Positions 8,223-16,974 are shown, counted from the stretch's first letter. The stretch is DNA of 64,000 nucleotides from an uncultured Lachnospiraceae bacterium (GCA_910584845.1 CAJUDH010000004.1:116332-180331); one strand, 5' to 3'. Made by a program: numbers and translations. The notes: generated from the letters alone by a model not told the origin.

Positions 8223-8705
8223 ATGTCTATGGGAAAGGTTTTCAAGTTTCATAATGATTTGGATACGGACCAGATTATCGCGTCCCAATATCTTTTGCTT
8301 CCCGACGTGGAAGAGATGAAAGTACACGCCTTTGAATCTTTGGATCCGGAATTCCCCCAAAAAGTGAAGCCGGGGGATTTTGTGGTGGGGGGGGAGAACT
8401 TTGGCTGCGGCTCTTCCCGGGAACAGGCCCCCAGTGTGCTGAAGGCTTTGGGGGTCCAGGCAGTGGTGGCCAAGTCTTTTGCCCGGATTTTTTATCGGAA
8501 TGCCATTAATATCGGTTTGCCGGTAATTGTCTGCAAAGACCTGCCAGATGCGGTAAAATCCGGGGACGACATGGAACTGTCCCTGACGGAGGGGATAGCC
8601 ACAGCGGGGGGGCGGGATTTTTCCTGTACCAAACTGCCGGAATACATGCAGAAAATTTTAAGCCAAGGCGGCTTGATTGCATCACTGAACAGGGAGGGGG
8701 CATGA
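8223..8705 (+). CDS. 3-isopropylmalate dehydratase-type small subunit, copy 1
   Basis: Small (swivelling) subunit of an archaeal-type isopropylmalate dehydratase/homoaconitase, 160 residues. The core motif GGENFGCGSSREQAP is near residue 58. The substrate-recognition loop after DLDTDQII reads Y23-LLL, where canonical enzymes use other residues. Start ATG 8223 follows AGGAGGAA at 8213-8220. The last four bases overlap the large-subunit gene (ATGA). The fold and reaction type (hydro-lyase isomerisation of a malate derivative) are clear; the substrate could be isopropylmalate, citramalate, homocitrate or dimethylmalate. Confidence 0.88.
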   Translation: MSMGKVFKFHNDLDTDQIIASQYLLLPDVEEMKVHAFESLDPEFPQKVKPGDFVVGGENFGCGSSREQAPSVLKALGVQAVVAKSFARIFYRNAINIGLPVIVCKDLPDAVKSGDDMELSLTEGIATAGGRDFSCTKLPEYMQKILSQGGLIASLNREGA

Positions 8706-9958
8706 TGATGGGGATGACCATAGCAGAAAAGATTATTGCCAGGGCGGCAGGGGTTTCCCAAGTGAAGGCAGGGGACATCCACACGGTAAAACTGGACCGG
8801 ATGATGAGCAACGATGGGACCACCCATCTGACCGTGGATATGTATAAAAACAAGCTGAAAAACCCACGGATTGCCGATGCAGGGAAGATCGTGTTTATTG
8901 TAGACCACAATGTGCCTTCCGACAGCCCGAAAACCGCGGCTTCCCAGAAGAAAATGCGGGATTTCGCCAAGGGGCACCAGATTGATTTCTGGGAGGGGAA
9001 AGGGGTATGCCACCAGATTATGATGGAACATTATGTGTGCCCGGGGGAGCTGATTTTTGGCGCTGACAGCCATACCTGTACATATGGCGCCCTGGGGGCT
9101 TTTGGCACCGGCGTGGGGTGCACAGACTTATTGTATGGTATGGTGACAGGCTCTTCCTGGGTGCTGGTTCCGGAGACGGTGAAATTTCAGCTTACCGGCA
9201 AATTGCCCCGGGGGGTTTATCCCCGGGATTTGATGTTGACCATAATCGGGGAAATCGGGGCCAATGGCGTCAATTACCAGGTAATGGAGTTTTGTGGGGA
9301 TGGGGCTAAAACGTTAAGTGTCAACGACCGGATGGTATTGTGCAACCTGGCAGTGGAGGCAGGGGCGAAGACGGCTATTTTTGAGGCTGACGAGATTGCC
9401 ATGGAATACGTAAAAGCCCGGGGAAGGGAACCTAAGGCCGTATTTCAAAGCGACCCTGACGCTGTTTATGCCAGGGAATACACGTTTGACCTGTCAAAAA
9501 TCCAGCCGGTGGCGGCAAAGCCGGATTTTGTGGATGCGGTAGTCCCTGCCCATGAAGTTTGCGGCGTGCGGATTGATGAGGCTTTCCTCGGCTCTTGTAA
9601 TAATGGCCGGATTGACGATCTGCGGGTAGGCGCGGCTATCGTGAAAGGCCGCAAAGTTGCCAGCCATGTCCGTTTCCTGGTGGTCCCTGCCAGCCAGGAG
9701 GTATATTTACAGGCCATGGAGGAAGGGCTGATCCAGGCCTTTATGGAAAGCGGGGCCATTGTGATGAACCCCAACTGCAGCGTGTGCTGGGGGAGCTGCC
9801 AGGGGGTGGTCGGGGAAAACGAAGTGCTCATCAGCACAGGCACCCGGAATTTCAAAGGGCGCGCCGGGCACCCCAGCTCCAAAGTGTATTTAGGGTCTGC
9901 GGCCACAGTGGCGGCTTCTGCCGTGAAAGGCGAAATCTGTACGGCAGACAGGCTGTAG
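8702..9958 (+). CDS. 3-isopropylmalate dehydratase-type large subunit, copy 1 (divergent)
   Basis: Large [4Fe-4S] subunit of the aconitase superfamily, 418 residues, of the LeuC/HacA-like type. It contains DHNVPSDSPKTA near residue 64, GADSHTCTYGALGAFGTG near residue 120, and cluster cysteines in GSCNNGR (about 298) and NCSVCWG (about 358). The usual family sequences are GSCTNGR and GCGPCLG, so this copy departs from consensus around its cluster while keeping the cysteines. Several ATG codons (8702, 8705, 8708, 8714) are in frame; GGGAGGGGG at 8692-8700 favours 8708. Translationally coupled to its small subunit. Confidence 0.87.
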   Translation: MMMGMTIAEKIIARAAGVSQVKAGDIHTVKLDRMMSNDGTTHLTVDMYKNKLKNPRIADAGKIVFIVDHNVPSDSPKTAASQKKMRDFAKGHQIDFWEGKGVCHQIMMEHYVCPGELIFGADSHTCTYGALGAFGTGVGCTDLLYGMVTGSSWVLVPETVKFQLTGKLPRGVYPRDLMLTIIGEIGANGVNYQVMEFCGDGAKTLSVNDRMVLCNLAVEAGAKTAIFEADEIAMEYVKARGREPKAVFQSDPDAVYAREYTFDLSKIQPVAAKPDFVDAVVPAHEVCGVRIDEAFLGSCNNGRIDDLRVGAAIVKGRKVASHVRFLVVPASQEVYLQAMEEGLIQAFMESGAIVMNPNCSVCWGSCQGVVGENEVLISTGTRNFKGRAGHPSSKVYLGSAATVAASAVKGEICTADRL

Positions 9959-10031
9959 GTGCCGGGGAGGGCTATGGGGCCTGCCCAAACGGATAGCAGG
10001 AACGGGCGATTGTAAAATGGAGGGAATGTGG

Positions 10032-10526
10032 ATGGAACAATTTACTGGCAGGGTATGGACCCTGGGGGATGATATTGACACGGATATTATTATCCCGACG
10101 GAATATTTGGCTATGAAGACGATAGAAGAAATGAAACAATATGCTTTTTCCCCGCTGCGCCCCGGGTTGGCGGCGCAAATCGGCCAAGGGGACATTATTG
10201 TGGCCGGCAAAAATTTCGGCTGCGGCTCTTCCCGGGAGCAGGCGCCGGAAGTGGTGAAAGCTTTGGGGGTACGCTGTGTGGTCGCCAAATCTTTTGCCCG
10301 CATATTTTTCCGCAACGCCATCAATAACGGGCTGCTGCTTATCGAACAGCAAGATTTGCAGGACGACATAGAAGAAGGGGAGGCCGTCACAGTCACCGTA
10401 AACCAAGACGTGGAATACAAGGGGAGAAGGTATCCCATTGCCTCCCTCCCGGACAACCTGGTGGAGGTCATTAACGCCGGAGGTTTGGTAAAAGCGATGC
10501 GCAAACGCAACGGCCTGGATTTGTGA
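10032..10526 (+). CDS. leuD: 3-isopropylmalate dehydratase-type small subunit, copy 2
   Basis: A second small subunit (164 residues) of the same family as the gene at 8223. It has GDDIDTDIIIPTEYLAM with the recognition loop Y25-LAM, and GKNFGCGSSREQAPEVV near residue 60. I choose ATG 10032 because GGAGGG at 10019-10024 is 7 bases upstream; ATG 10017 and 10026 are also in frame. It pairs with the large subunit that starts 13 bases after its stop. Together with the downstream gene this is the more canonical pair, so it is my preferred candidate for the leucine-pathway enzyme. Confidence 0.87.
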   Translation: MEQFTGRVWTLGDDIDTDIIIPTEYLAMKTIEEMKQYAFSPLRPGLAAQIGQGDIIVAGKNFGCGSSREQAPEVVKALGVRCVVAKSFARIFFRNAINNGLLLIEQQDLQDDIEEGEAVTVTVNQDVEYKGRRYPIASLPDNLVEVINAGGLVKAMRKRNGLDL

Positions 10527-10539
10527 GGAGGGGAGAGCC

Positions 10540-11799
10540 ATGGGACAGACCGTAATTGAGAAGATACTTGCCCGCAATATAGGCGCCCGGTCGGTGAAGC
10601 CGGGGGACATTATAACCGTAAACGTAGACCGGGTTATGCTTGACGACATAATGATCCCTTTTATCGTGGATAAATTTCACGAAATGGGGTTTGCCAAAGT
10701 ATGGGACCCGGATAAGGTAGTATTAATATACGACCATCTGGTCCCTGCCAGCCAGCAGGATGACACCCGGCATTACCGGGTAGGGGATGCATTTGTGGAA
10801 GAATGCGGGCTGGTCCACGTCCACAGGAGCGACGGGATCTGCCATCAGCTGATGACGGAGGCCGGATATGTGAAGCCCGGGGATGTGGTGTTTGGCACAG
10901 ACAGCCACACGACTACCTATGGGTGTGTGGGGGCTTTTTCCACCGGCATCGGCTATACGGAAATGGCGGCTATTTTAGGGACAGGCAGCTTGTGGATCAA
11001 GGTGCCGGAGACAATCAAGGTGGTGATTGACGGCAGCTTGCCGGATGGCGTAATGTCCAAAGACGTTATTTTGCGGCTGATCGGGGATTTGGGGGCAGAC
11101 GGCGCCACTTACCGGGCCCTGGAATTTTGCGGTTCTGCCATAGGGCAGATGTCGGTAGCCAGCCGTATGGCTATGGCCAATATGGCCATAGAGGCCGGCG
11201 CCAAATGCGCCGTGTTTACCCCGGATGAAAAGACGGCAGAATATTGTGAAATTCCGTTAAACGAGTTTCAGCGGGGATTGACGGGGGATCCGGACGCCCG
11301 TTACCTGAAAACTTTGTCCTACCGGGCAGATGATTTTGTGCCGGTGATGGCTTGTCCGTCCCAGGTGGACAATATCCGGGAAGTACAGGAACTGGAGGGG
11401 ATCCGCATCGACCAGGTGTTTATCGGGTCTTGCACCAACGGCAGGCTGGAAGACTTGCAGGCGGCGGCCAAGGTGCTGGAAGGGAAACAGGTGGCCCCTT
11501 TTGTCAAGCTGATTGTGACCCCGGCCAGCCGGAAAGTATATGAACAGGCCCTTGCATGTGGCGCATTGCAGGCGCTGGCCCGGGCAGGGGCCATCATCAC
11601 CCACCCCGGATGCGGCTTATGCTGCGGGCGTGCCGGAGGGATCCTTTGCGACGGGGAGAGGGTGGTGGCCACCAACAACCGGAATTTCCTTGGGCGCATG
11701 GGGACTTCCAAAGTGGAGATCTACCTGGCATCCCCGGCAACGGCGGCGGCATGTGCCGCGGCGGGTAAGATCGCCACGGCGCCTTGCTGGAAAGGTTAA
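10540..11799 (+). CDS. leuC: 3-isopropylmalate dehydratase-type large subunit, copy 2
   Basis: A second LeuC/HacA-like [4Fe-4S] large subunit (419 residues). It carries YDHLVPASQQDDT near residue 67, GTDSHTTTYGCVGAFSTG near residue 120, the canonical GSCTNGRLEDL near residue 298, and GCGLCCG near residue 357, close to the family GCGPCLG. It belongs to leucine synthesis or a related hydro-lyase step, with the 164-residue small subunit as partner. A GAGGAGGGGAG ribosome site precedes ATG 10540. It converges with the J-domain gene on the minus strand, only 24 bases away. Confidence 0.88.
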   Translation: MGQTVIEKILARNIGARSVKPGDIITVNVDRVMLDDIMIPFIVDKFHEMGFAKVWDPDKVVLIYDHLVPASQQDDTRHYRVGDAFVEECGLVHVHRSDGICHQLMTEAGYVKPGDVVFGTDSHTTTYGCVGAFSTGIGYTEMAAILGTGSLWIKVPETIKVVIDGSLPDGVMSKDVILRLIGDLGADGATYRALEFCGSAIGQMSVASRMAMANMAIEAGAKCAVFTPDEKTAEYCEIPLNEFQRGLTGDPDARYLKTLSYRADDFVPVMACPSQVDNIREVQELEGIRIDQVFIGSCTNGRLEDLQAAAKVLEGKQVAPFVKLIVTPASRKVYEQALACGALQALARAGAIITHPGCGLCCGRAGGILCDGERVVATNNRNFLGRMGTSKVEIYLASPATAAACAAAGKIATAPCWKG

Positions 11800-11812
11800 G
11801 CCACTGGCTTAA
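11796..11812. repeat. Small palindrome at the leuC stop, repeated at 11869-11883
   Basis: TTAAGCC (11796-11802) pairs with GGCTTAA (11806-11812). The 15-base core AAGCCACTGGCTTAA recurs exactly at 11869-11883, inside the 3' end of the convergent J-domain gene. There is no T run, so it is not a convincing terminator, although a GGCC-TAA-GGCC hairpin follows. Confidence 0.5.
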
Positions 11813-11823
11813 CGGCCTAAGGC

Positions 11824-13488
11824 CTATTTCAAGATCTGAAGGGCCTGCTGGGGGCTTTCCCTATCGTCAAGCCACTGGCTTAAGGAGCTAAAGTCTACTT
11901 CCGGGCTGTCCCCGAAAACGTTGGCCGTTCCGTTGTAGGTAACGGTGAACCCGGAACCGTCCGGGAGGGGGGAAAGGGCCTGCCTGTTGGCCATCAACAG
12001 GAGGAAGGCGTTTCCAGCGGTAAGTTTTTGACGGTAATCCGGGAAGGACCTGCCGCCAATCTGAAAAGAAGAGTTTGCACTTGCATATACGGGGACGTAA
12101 AAGCGGCAAATCACTTTACCGGTACCGTTTTGGACGAATTCGTACCAGGCGCCGGAATAATTTTCCCATTGACGGCATAAGCTTTCATATTCCTGCCCCC
12201 ATTTTTCCCAGTGGAGGGGCTTAAGGTTCCATGGCTCATAAAGGAACATATAAGACAGGTAAGCTTGATGAAGCTGGTTTTCCAACTGGGAGGGTTCCAT
12301 GGCCCAAGGTTCGTAAAATTGTTCTTCCGGGAAGGGGAAGCCATTGACGCCGCCTTCCCGCAGGACCTGGGGATAGCGGGCGCTTTCCGGGAAGATGGCA
12401 ACGGGAGGAAGGTTTTGCAGCTCTTTCTGTTCCCGGAACATTTGCGACACGGTTTCGCAGAACCAGTTCAGTTTTGTATGGTTAGGGTAGCAGAGCATGC
12501 CGCGCCAGTCGTTTTCTTTAAGGCCATAGGTGGTCCGCCCGCAGGAAAGGCCGTATTGGCTGGCATAGTGTTCCAGGAGCAGCAGGGGATAGTCCTCGGC
12601 TATTTCATAGGTTTTGCTGTTTTCCAGGTATTTTACCTGGGCGGTGACAGAAAAATCCGGGTGGGAAGAAGGGTGCAGGGTGTAGGTGATGTTCCCGCCT
12701 GTGCCCTTTACCCCTTTACCCGGCTGGGAAAAGGATATTTCCGGGTATTTTTCTTCCATATAGGCAACCAGGCAACGCCGCCCGTTTTCCCTTTTATAGT
12801 GTATGTCCAGGGGGACCAGGGCGGCCAAGGCCAGCACGGCCCCCAGGATCAGGCGCCGGTATAATTTTTGTTTTTTCTGGTAGCGTTGTTGCCCATATGC
12901 CGGCAACAGGATTTGCCAAAGTGCCTTGACCTTTTCCTGGCATATATCCCCCCCTTCTTCTTGAAAACCATAGGCATCCCAGAAAAGCATTTTCATTTGC
13001 TGCCCGCAGGCGCCTGCTTGTAGTTCCCGGGCCAGAAAATCAAGGATTTCCGGATGGGAACGGATGCCTTGAAATTCCACGGAAGCCAGGTAACTTTTCC
13101 ACCGTGCCAATGGGGGCCCGTCCAGGCCGGTTTGAAAAGGCCCTTGCCACCACTGGTAAAAAGCGGCAATCCTTTGGTTTTGCAGTTCTTGATTTTTCTG
13201 AAAATAGGTAAGCAGCCCAGGGCCGTTGATTGCCGGCTTTCCTTTTGGGCTATCCGGATTTTCCCTGTTTTCCTTTAACGCTTTGGAAACGCCGGTTTTC
13301 CGTTCTTCCGATCCGGCTTCCCTGGTTTCCCCGATGTATCCCAATGCCAATTGATAGGCTTCATAAAGGAGGCGGAATTCATCCGGTTTTTCTTCCGGGT
13401 GGATGATACGGGCTTTGGCTGCGTATGCTTTTTTTATAGCTTTTTTGTCTGTGGTAGGTTCGATGCCCAGTGTATTCCATATATCCAT
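11824..13488 (-). CDS. Membrane-anchored J-domain protein (paralogue A)
   Basis: A 554-residue protein with a J-domain at residues 1-55 (IWNTLGIEP, KAIKKAYAAKA, then HPEEKPDEFRLLYEAY). The signature HPD is HPE here (H30-P31-E32). A cytosolic helical stretch follows, then one transmembrane helix at about 213-230 and a 320-residue outer domain that I do not recognise. Topology by charge (RRYQKKQ before the helix) puts the J-domain inside. It lies 108 bases downstream of an HscC-like Hsp70 on the same strand, its probable partner. Ribosome site AAAGGAGG. A paralogue with the same layout is at 24253. Function is inferred as an Hsp70 co-chaperone linked to an envelope signal. Confidence 0.75.
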   Translation of the reverse strand: MDIWNTLGIEPTTDKKAIKKAYAAKARIIHPEEKPDEFRLLYEAYQLALGYIGETREAGSEERKTGVSKALKENRENPDSPKGKPAINGPGLLTYFQKNQELQNQRIAAFYQWWQGPFQTGLDGPPLARWKSYLASVEFQGIRSHPEILDFLARELQAGACGQQMKMLFWDAYGFQEEGGDICQEKVKALWQILLPAYGQQRYQKKQKLYRRLILGAVLALAALVPLDIHYKRENGRRCLVAYMEEKYPEISFSQPGKGVKGTGGNITYTLHPSSHPDFSVTAQVKYLENSKTYEIAEDYPLLLLEHYASQYGLSCGRTTYGLKENDWRGMLCYPNHTKLNWFCETVSQMFREQKELQNLPPVAIFPESARYPQVLREGGVNGFPFPEEQFYEPWAMEPSQLENQLHQAYLSYMFLYEPWNLKPLHWEKWGQEYESLCRQWENYSGAWYEFVQNGTGKVICRFYVPVYASANSSFQIGGRSFPDYRQKLTAGNAFLLLMANRQALSPLPDGSGFTVTYNGTANVFGDSPEVDFSSLSQWLDDRESPQQALQILK

Positions 13489-13536
13489 GCTGATTGGCCT
13501 CCTTTATAAATATAGCCTATGTCCCCGTAATTTTTT

Positions 13537-13575
13537 GGAAAGCCCCGGCAGCGGCTTTCCCTGGGCGGATGGCGC
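13537..13575. repeat. Hairpin plus 25-base sequence repeated upstream of the Hsp70 gene
   Basis: GGAAAGCC (13537-13544) pairs with GGCTTTCC (13553-13560), and CCTGG/CCAGG can form a second hairpin. The 25 bases at 13551-13575 recur at 15368-15392 with one mismatch, so near-identical direct repeats flank the Hsp70 gene. Lack of a correctly placed T run argues against a terminator. Confidence 0.55.
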
Positions 13576-13596
13576 CAGGGCTAAAGCCGCGTGGGG

Positions 13597-15279
13597 TTAT
13601 GGGCAAACCCCTTCCAGCTGGTCAAAAACAGCTTCCGTAGCGATTAAGGCATTGGCGATTTGCTGGTCGTTTTGGCTTTGGAGGACGGATTGGAGCTGCC
13701 CCATGGCATGGGACACCGCCTGCCTGCGTACGCCCAGAAGCTGGGAGAACAGGCGTTCCCCCCTGGCCAGCACCAGCTTTGTCCGGATTCCCCCGGGAGG
13801 CGCCAGTTTAAAGGCCTGTAGCTGTTTCAGGCGCTGTTCCACCTCTGCTTCGGACATCCGCAGGCTATTGCTTGTCAGGACTTTTTTCTTTACCTGTTTC
13901 GAGCCATGGTCGGTCACTTCGACTTCCAGGATGCCGTTAATATCGTAGGTGAAGCACACTTCAATGCAGGCCTGGTGCTTGGGGACCGGGCGGATTTCCA
14001 TTTTAATATCCCCAAGATAGACGTTGTCTTTGGAATAATACTCTTCGCCCTGGTATATGCCAATGGTAATATGGGACTGGTAATTGCCGGGGTTGGTATA
14101 TAAACCGGTTTTGGAGCAGGGGAGGATGCTGTTCCGTTCAATAATCGGCGACATAAGGGAGTTGTTGACGTCCGTGCTGTTGAACACGTCCGTACCCAAG
14201 GTAAAGGGGCAGATATCGGTTAAAACCAGGTCCCGGATCTGCTTCTTACGTTCTTTGACGCCGGCATAGGTCCCTGCCCCCATGGCTACCACTTCGTCCG
14301 GGGAACCGATGATACAGGGTTTTTTCTTTAAATAAGTTTGGAGGTAGAATTCTACTACGGGCATTTTGGCAGAGCCACCTACCAATATTACTTCGTCTAA
14401 GCCCTCCATATCCCGGCCGCTGTCCCGCAGCACATTGGCGACGACCTGGCTGATCCGGTCAAAGATCCCTTGGCTAAGCTGGGCCAGGACCAGGTTGTTT
14501 ATGGCCAGCTTTTTATTTTCTGGTTCAACGATGAGTTCCGCTTGGTTTTGGGTGGTGAGTTCCCGTTTGCATTTTTCTGACAACTGAAGGAGGGATGCCC
14601 TTTGCTGGGGGGATAAACGGTCAAAATCCATCTTGTTCTGCTGGCAGAAACAACGGGCGATGATTTCGTCAAAGTCGTTGCCGCCGAGCCGGTTGTCCCC
14701 GCTGACAGCGATAATTTCAACCACATTGTCAAAATAGTCGACAACGGACACGTCCAGCGTCCCGCCTCCAAAGTCGAACACCAGGTAGCTGCCTTCCTCA
14801 TCCCCGCTGATCCGGCTGGCCGCCAAGGCAGCTGCGGAAGGCTCGTTTACCAGGCGCTCTACCTTAAGGCCGGCCAGTTTTCCGGCTTCTTTTGTGGCAA
14901 AGCGCTGGTTGTCGTTAAAATAGGCGGGGACGCTGATAACGGCTTCCGTAACTTCCTCGCCCAAAAAACGTTCGGCGTCTTCCTTTAACTGGCGCAGCAC
15001 AAAAGAGGACAGGTCTTGCGGGGAAAAATCCTGTCCGGCTAAGGTATAGGACTTGTCTGTCCCCATGTGGCGTTTGAAAGAGGATGCCGAGGCCTCCGGG
15101 TGGGATACCAGCCGTTCTTTTGCCACGGAACCTACATAGATTTGCCCGTCTTCACCGATGCTTACCACGCTGGGGGTCAGCGTTTCCCCGAAAGGGTTGG
15201 GGATTAGCACCGGCTTGTCGCCTTGATAGATGCAGGCCAGGCTGTTGGTCGTTCCAAGGTCAATTCCGATAATTGCCAT
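13597..15279 (-). CDS. Hsp70-family chaperone, HscC-like
   Basis: A 560-residue Hsp70 of the shorter HscC-like type rather than a full-length DnaK (about 610-640). The ATPase domain shows IGIDLGTTNSLACIY at residues 3-17, VPAYFNDNQR near 137, VNEPSAAALA near 165, FDFGGGTLDVSV near 190, and VGGSAKMP near 310. The substrate-binding domain is near 385-490 and the lid is short. ATP-driven chaperone cycling is known for the family. It is the first gene of a two-gene minus-strand unit with the membrane J-domain protein, which suggests a dedicated pair. GGAGGGC precedes ATG. I find no clear CIRCE or other heat-shock operator upstream. Confidence 0.9.
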   Translation of the reverse strand: MAIIGIDLGTTNSLACIYQGDKPVLIPNPFGETLTPSVVSIGEDGQIYVGSVAKERLVSHPEASASSFKRHMGTDKSYTLAGQDFSPQDLSSFVLRQLKEDAERFLGEEVTEAVISVPAYFNDNQRFATKEAGKLAGLKVERLVNEPSAAALAASRISGDEEGSYLVFDFGGGTLDVSVVDYFDNVVEIIAVSGDNRLGGNDFDEIIARCFCQQNKMDFDRLSPQQRASLLQLSEKCKRELTTQNQAELIVEPENKKLAINNLVLAQLSQGIFDRISQVVANVLRDSGRDMEGLDEVILVGGSAKMPVVEFYLQTYLKKKPCIIGSPDEVVAMGAGTYAGVKERKKQIRDLVLTDICPFTLGTDVFNSTDVNNSLMSPIIERNSILPCSKTGLYTNPGNYQSHITIGIYQGEEYYSKDNVYLGDIKMEIRPVPKHQACIEVCFTYDINGILEVEVTDHGSKQVKKKVLTSNSLRMSEAEVEQRLKQLQAFKLAPPGGIRTKLVLARGERLFSQLLGVRRQAVSHAMGQLQSVLQSQNDQQIANALIATEAVFDQLEGVCP

Positions 15280-15937
15280 TTTGCCCTCCGTTTCGCTGCC
15301 CTCTGTGCCACTTGGTCCACAAAGGGTATCCGATATTTTAAAAAATTTTATTGCGCCTGTTTTTGCGGCGGCTTTCCCGGGGCGGATGGCGCAACTTTAA
15401 AAATCCCTTATAAATCCATGGAAAAGGGCCGCCTTATGGAACAAAAATCCTCCGTGGTTAAAAGGGCGCACGGTTTCGCGCCACAGGGCTACAATCCTGC
15501 TGTGCTGCCGCCTTTCAAGGTATGCCTGATACCTGGTTCCAGTGCCTTTGAGGCCCGCAAACCTTAGGCGTAAAACCCCTTGGGCCTTCAGGTGTTGAAT
15601 TTTGCGGACGGCAAGGAGGCAAAGGGGGGGGCGCCGGATGGTCCACCCATGGGCGGTAACGCCGCCGGCTGCCAAAAAGCGGCGCTCAATGCGGGCGTTT
15701 CTTTGCCTACGGAGGGTATTTATGGAAATTATACCATAGATGTAAAAAGAAAGGAATAATAGTTTGCCGATCAGGAGAAAAATGGATTTAATAAAAATGA
15801 AATAGATTTGTAACAATATCACTGTGGAAATAGATAAAAACTAAAAGAATATTTGACTGTTGTCGGAAGTAATAAATAAAAACAATCCATTTCCAAAAAA
15901 TGCAGATGTGAGATGTCACAAAAATATTAAATATATA
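15280..15937. other. Long divergent intergenic region with no supported gene
   Basis: About 920 bases separate the Hsp70 gene from the SleB-like gene. It contains the second copy of the 25-base repeat at 15368-15392. From about 15720 the sequence becomes strongly AT-rich compared with the genes around it. Open frames here lack ribosome sites and recognisable protein features. The right half holds a promoter and a leader, listed separately. I see no RNA gene I can name. Confidence 0.6.
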
Positions 15938-15967
15938 TTGACTTTTGCAATGGAATCCCACTATAAT
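15938..15967 (+). promoter_or_regulatory. Promoter for the SleB-like hydrolase gene
   Basis: TTGACT (15938-15943) and TATAAT (15962-15967), spacer 18. The predicted start near 15974 gives a 5' leader of roughly 228 bases. Confidence 0.65.
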
Positions 15968-15973
15968 ACCAAA

Positions 15974-16201
15974 AAGAATTTAAAAATAAATTAATTTTGG
16001 GATTTGATTCTTTTTTTCTACAAAAAATGAGAAAAATATGGGAATCAATGGTTATCCGGTAGGCATTAGGAAAAAATTTGACGCCAGCGGCCCCTTTTTT
16101 TACGGGGCGGGATTTCTCCGGTGGCGTGCTGTTTTATGGATCCGGTTTTGCCTAGGCAGGTATGTGTTTGCCGTGGCCGGAGAAGAAAGAGAGGTGCAAG
16201 T
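15974..16201 (+). promoter_or_regulatory. Long structured 5' leader of the SleB-like gene
   Basis: The leader can fold TTGATTC near 16005 with GAATCAA near 16043, and ACGCCA near 16080 with TGGCGT near 16120 around an inner GGCCCC/GGGGC hairpin with a T-rich loop. No known riboswitch consensus is evident to me. It could be an unrecognised regulatory RNA or simply a leader. Confidence 0.35.
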
Positions 16202-16921
16202 ATGAAAAATGGGAGGAGAATGCCCTATGGGCGGTTTTCTGTTTTCTATTCTATAGGGGCATTTTTGGCGGCTTTCCTGATATGGGCAGCCGCGGGGTGG
16301 ACGGTAAGCGAAAGGGCCATACTGACGGTATATGCCAGGGGGCCGTTTGTATTTGAGGATGGGGGGGATTTACAAAAAGGCCAGGAATTGGCGGGAACCA
16401 CCATGGCGAAAGAAGCGCTGGCCAGGAGGGGGGCCTGGGAAGAACGCAGGGAGCATATCCGGCAGGCGAAAGAGGCAACCCAGGCCATCGAGGAAGAACG
16501 GGGGAAGAAGGAAGAAGACGAGGCCAGGAGGGCTTCTTCCATTATCAGCTATTCCCAAAAAGATTATGAGGTATTAAAGCGGATTGTTGAGGCGGAGGCC
16601 GGGATATGCGACACAAAAGGGAGGATTTTGGTGGCCAATGTAATTATCAACCGGGTAAAAAGCGGGCAGTTCCCGGACACAATCACCGACGTGGTATACC
16701 AGAAATCCCAGTTTTCCCCTGTGGGGAACGGCAGTTTGGATTCCTGTACGGTAACGCCGGAGACGACGGAGGCTGTAAACCGGGCCTTGGCCGGTGAAGA
16801 TTATTCCCAGGGGGCCTTGTATTTTATGAACCGGGGAGGCTCTAAAAAAAGTAACATAAGCTGGTTCGACCAGAGCCTGACCTATCTATTCCAGCACGAC
16901 CGGCATGAATTTTTTAAGTAA
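16202..16921 (+). CDS. SleB-like cell-wall hydrolase, membrane-anchored
   Basis: A 239-residue protein. Residues 10-35 form one hydrophobic segment (signal anchor), followed by a charged helical stretch rich in E, K and R (about 70-115). The C-terminal half is a Hydrolase_2/SleB-like domain: YEVLKRIVEAEAG near residue 121, GRILVANVIINRV near 140, FSPVGNGSLD near 172, and ALYFMNR near 205. The glutamate in VEAEAG is the expected catalytic acid. Family members cleave cortex or wall peptidoglycan. Start ATG 16202 has GAGGTG upstream. It is a monocistronic unit with its own promoter and terminators. Confidence 0.85.
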   Translation: MKNGRRMPYGRFSVFYSIGAFLAAFLIWAAAGWTVSERAILTVYARGPFVFEDGGDLQKGQELAGTTMAKEALARRGAWEERREHIRQAKEATQAIEEERGKKEEDEARRASSIISYSQKDYEVLKRIVEAEAGICDTKGRILVANVIINRVKSGQFPDTITDVVYQKSQFSPVGNGSLDSCTVTPETTEAVNRALAGEDYSQGALYFMNRGGSKKSNISWFDQSLTYLFQHDRHEFFK

Positions 16922-16974
16922 GGGTTCCCCGCCGGCCCTTTTTAAGGCAACGGCATTTATGTATTGATATGGAG

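Noticed and set aside
15397..15822. A 141-residue open frame on the minus strand upstream of the Hsp70 gene
   Set aside because: No ribosome site, no recognisable protein features, and composition changes abruptly along it; more likely chance in a non-coding gap.
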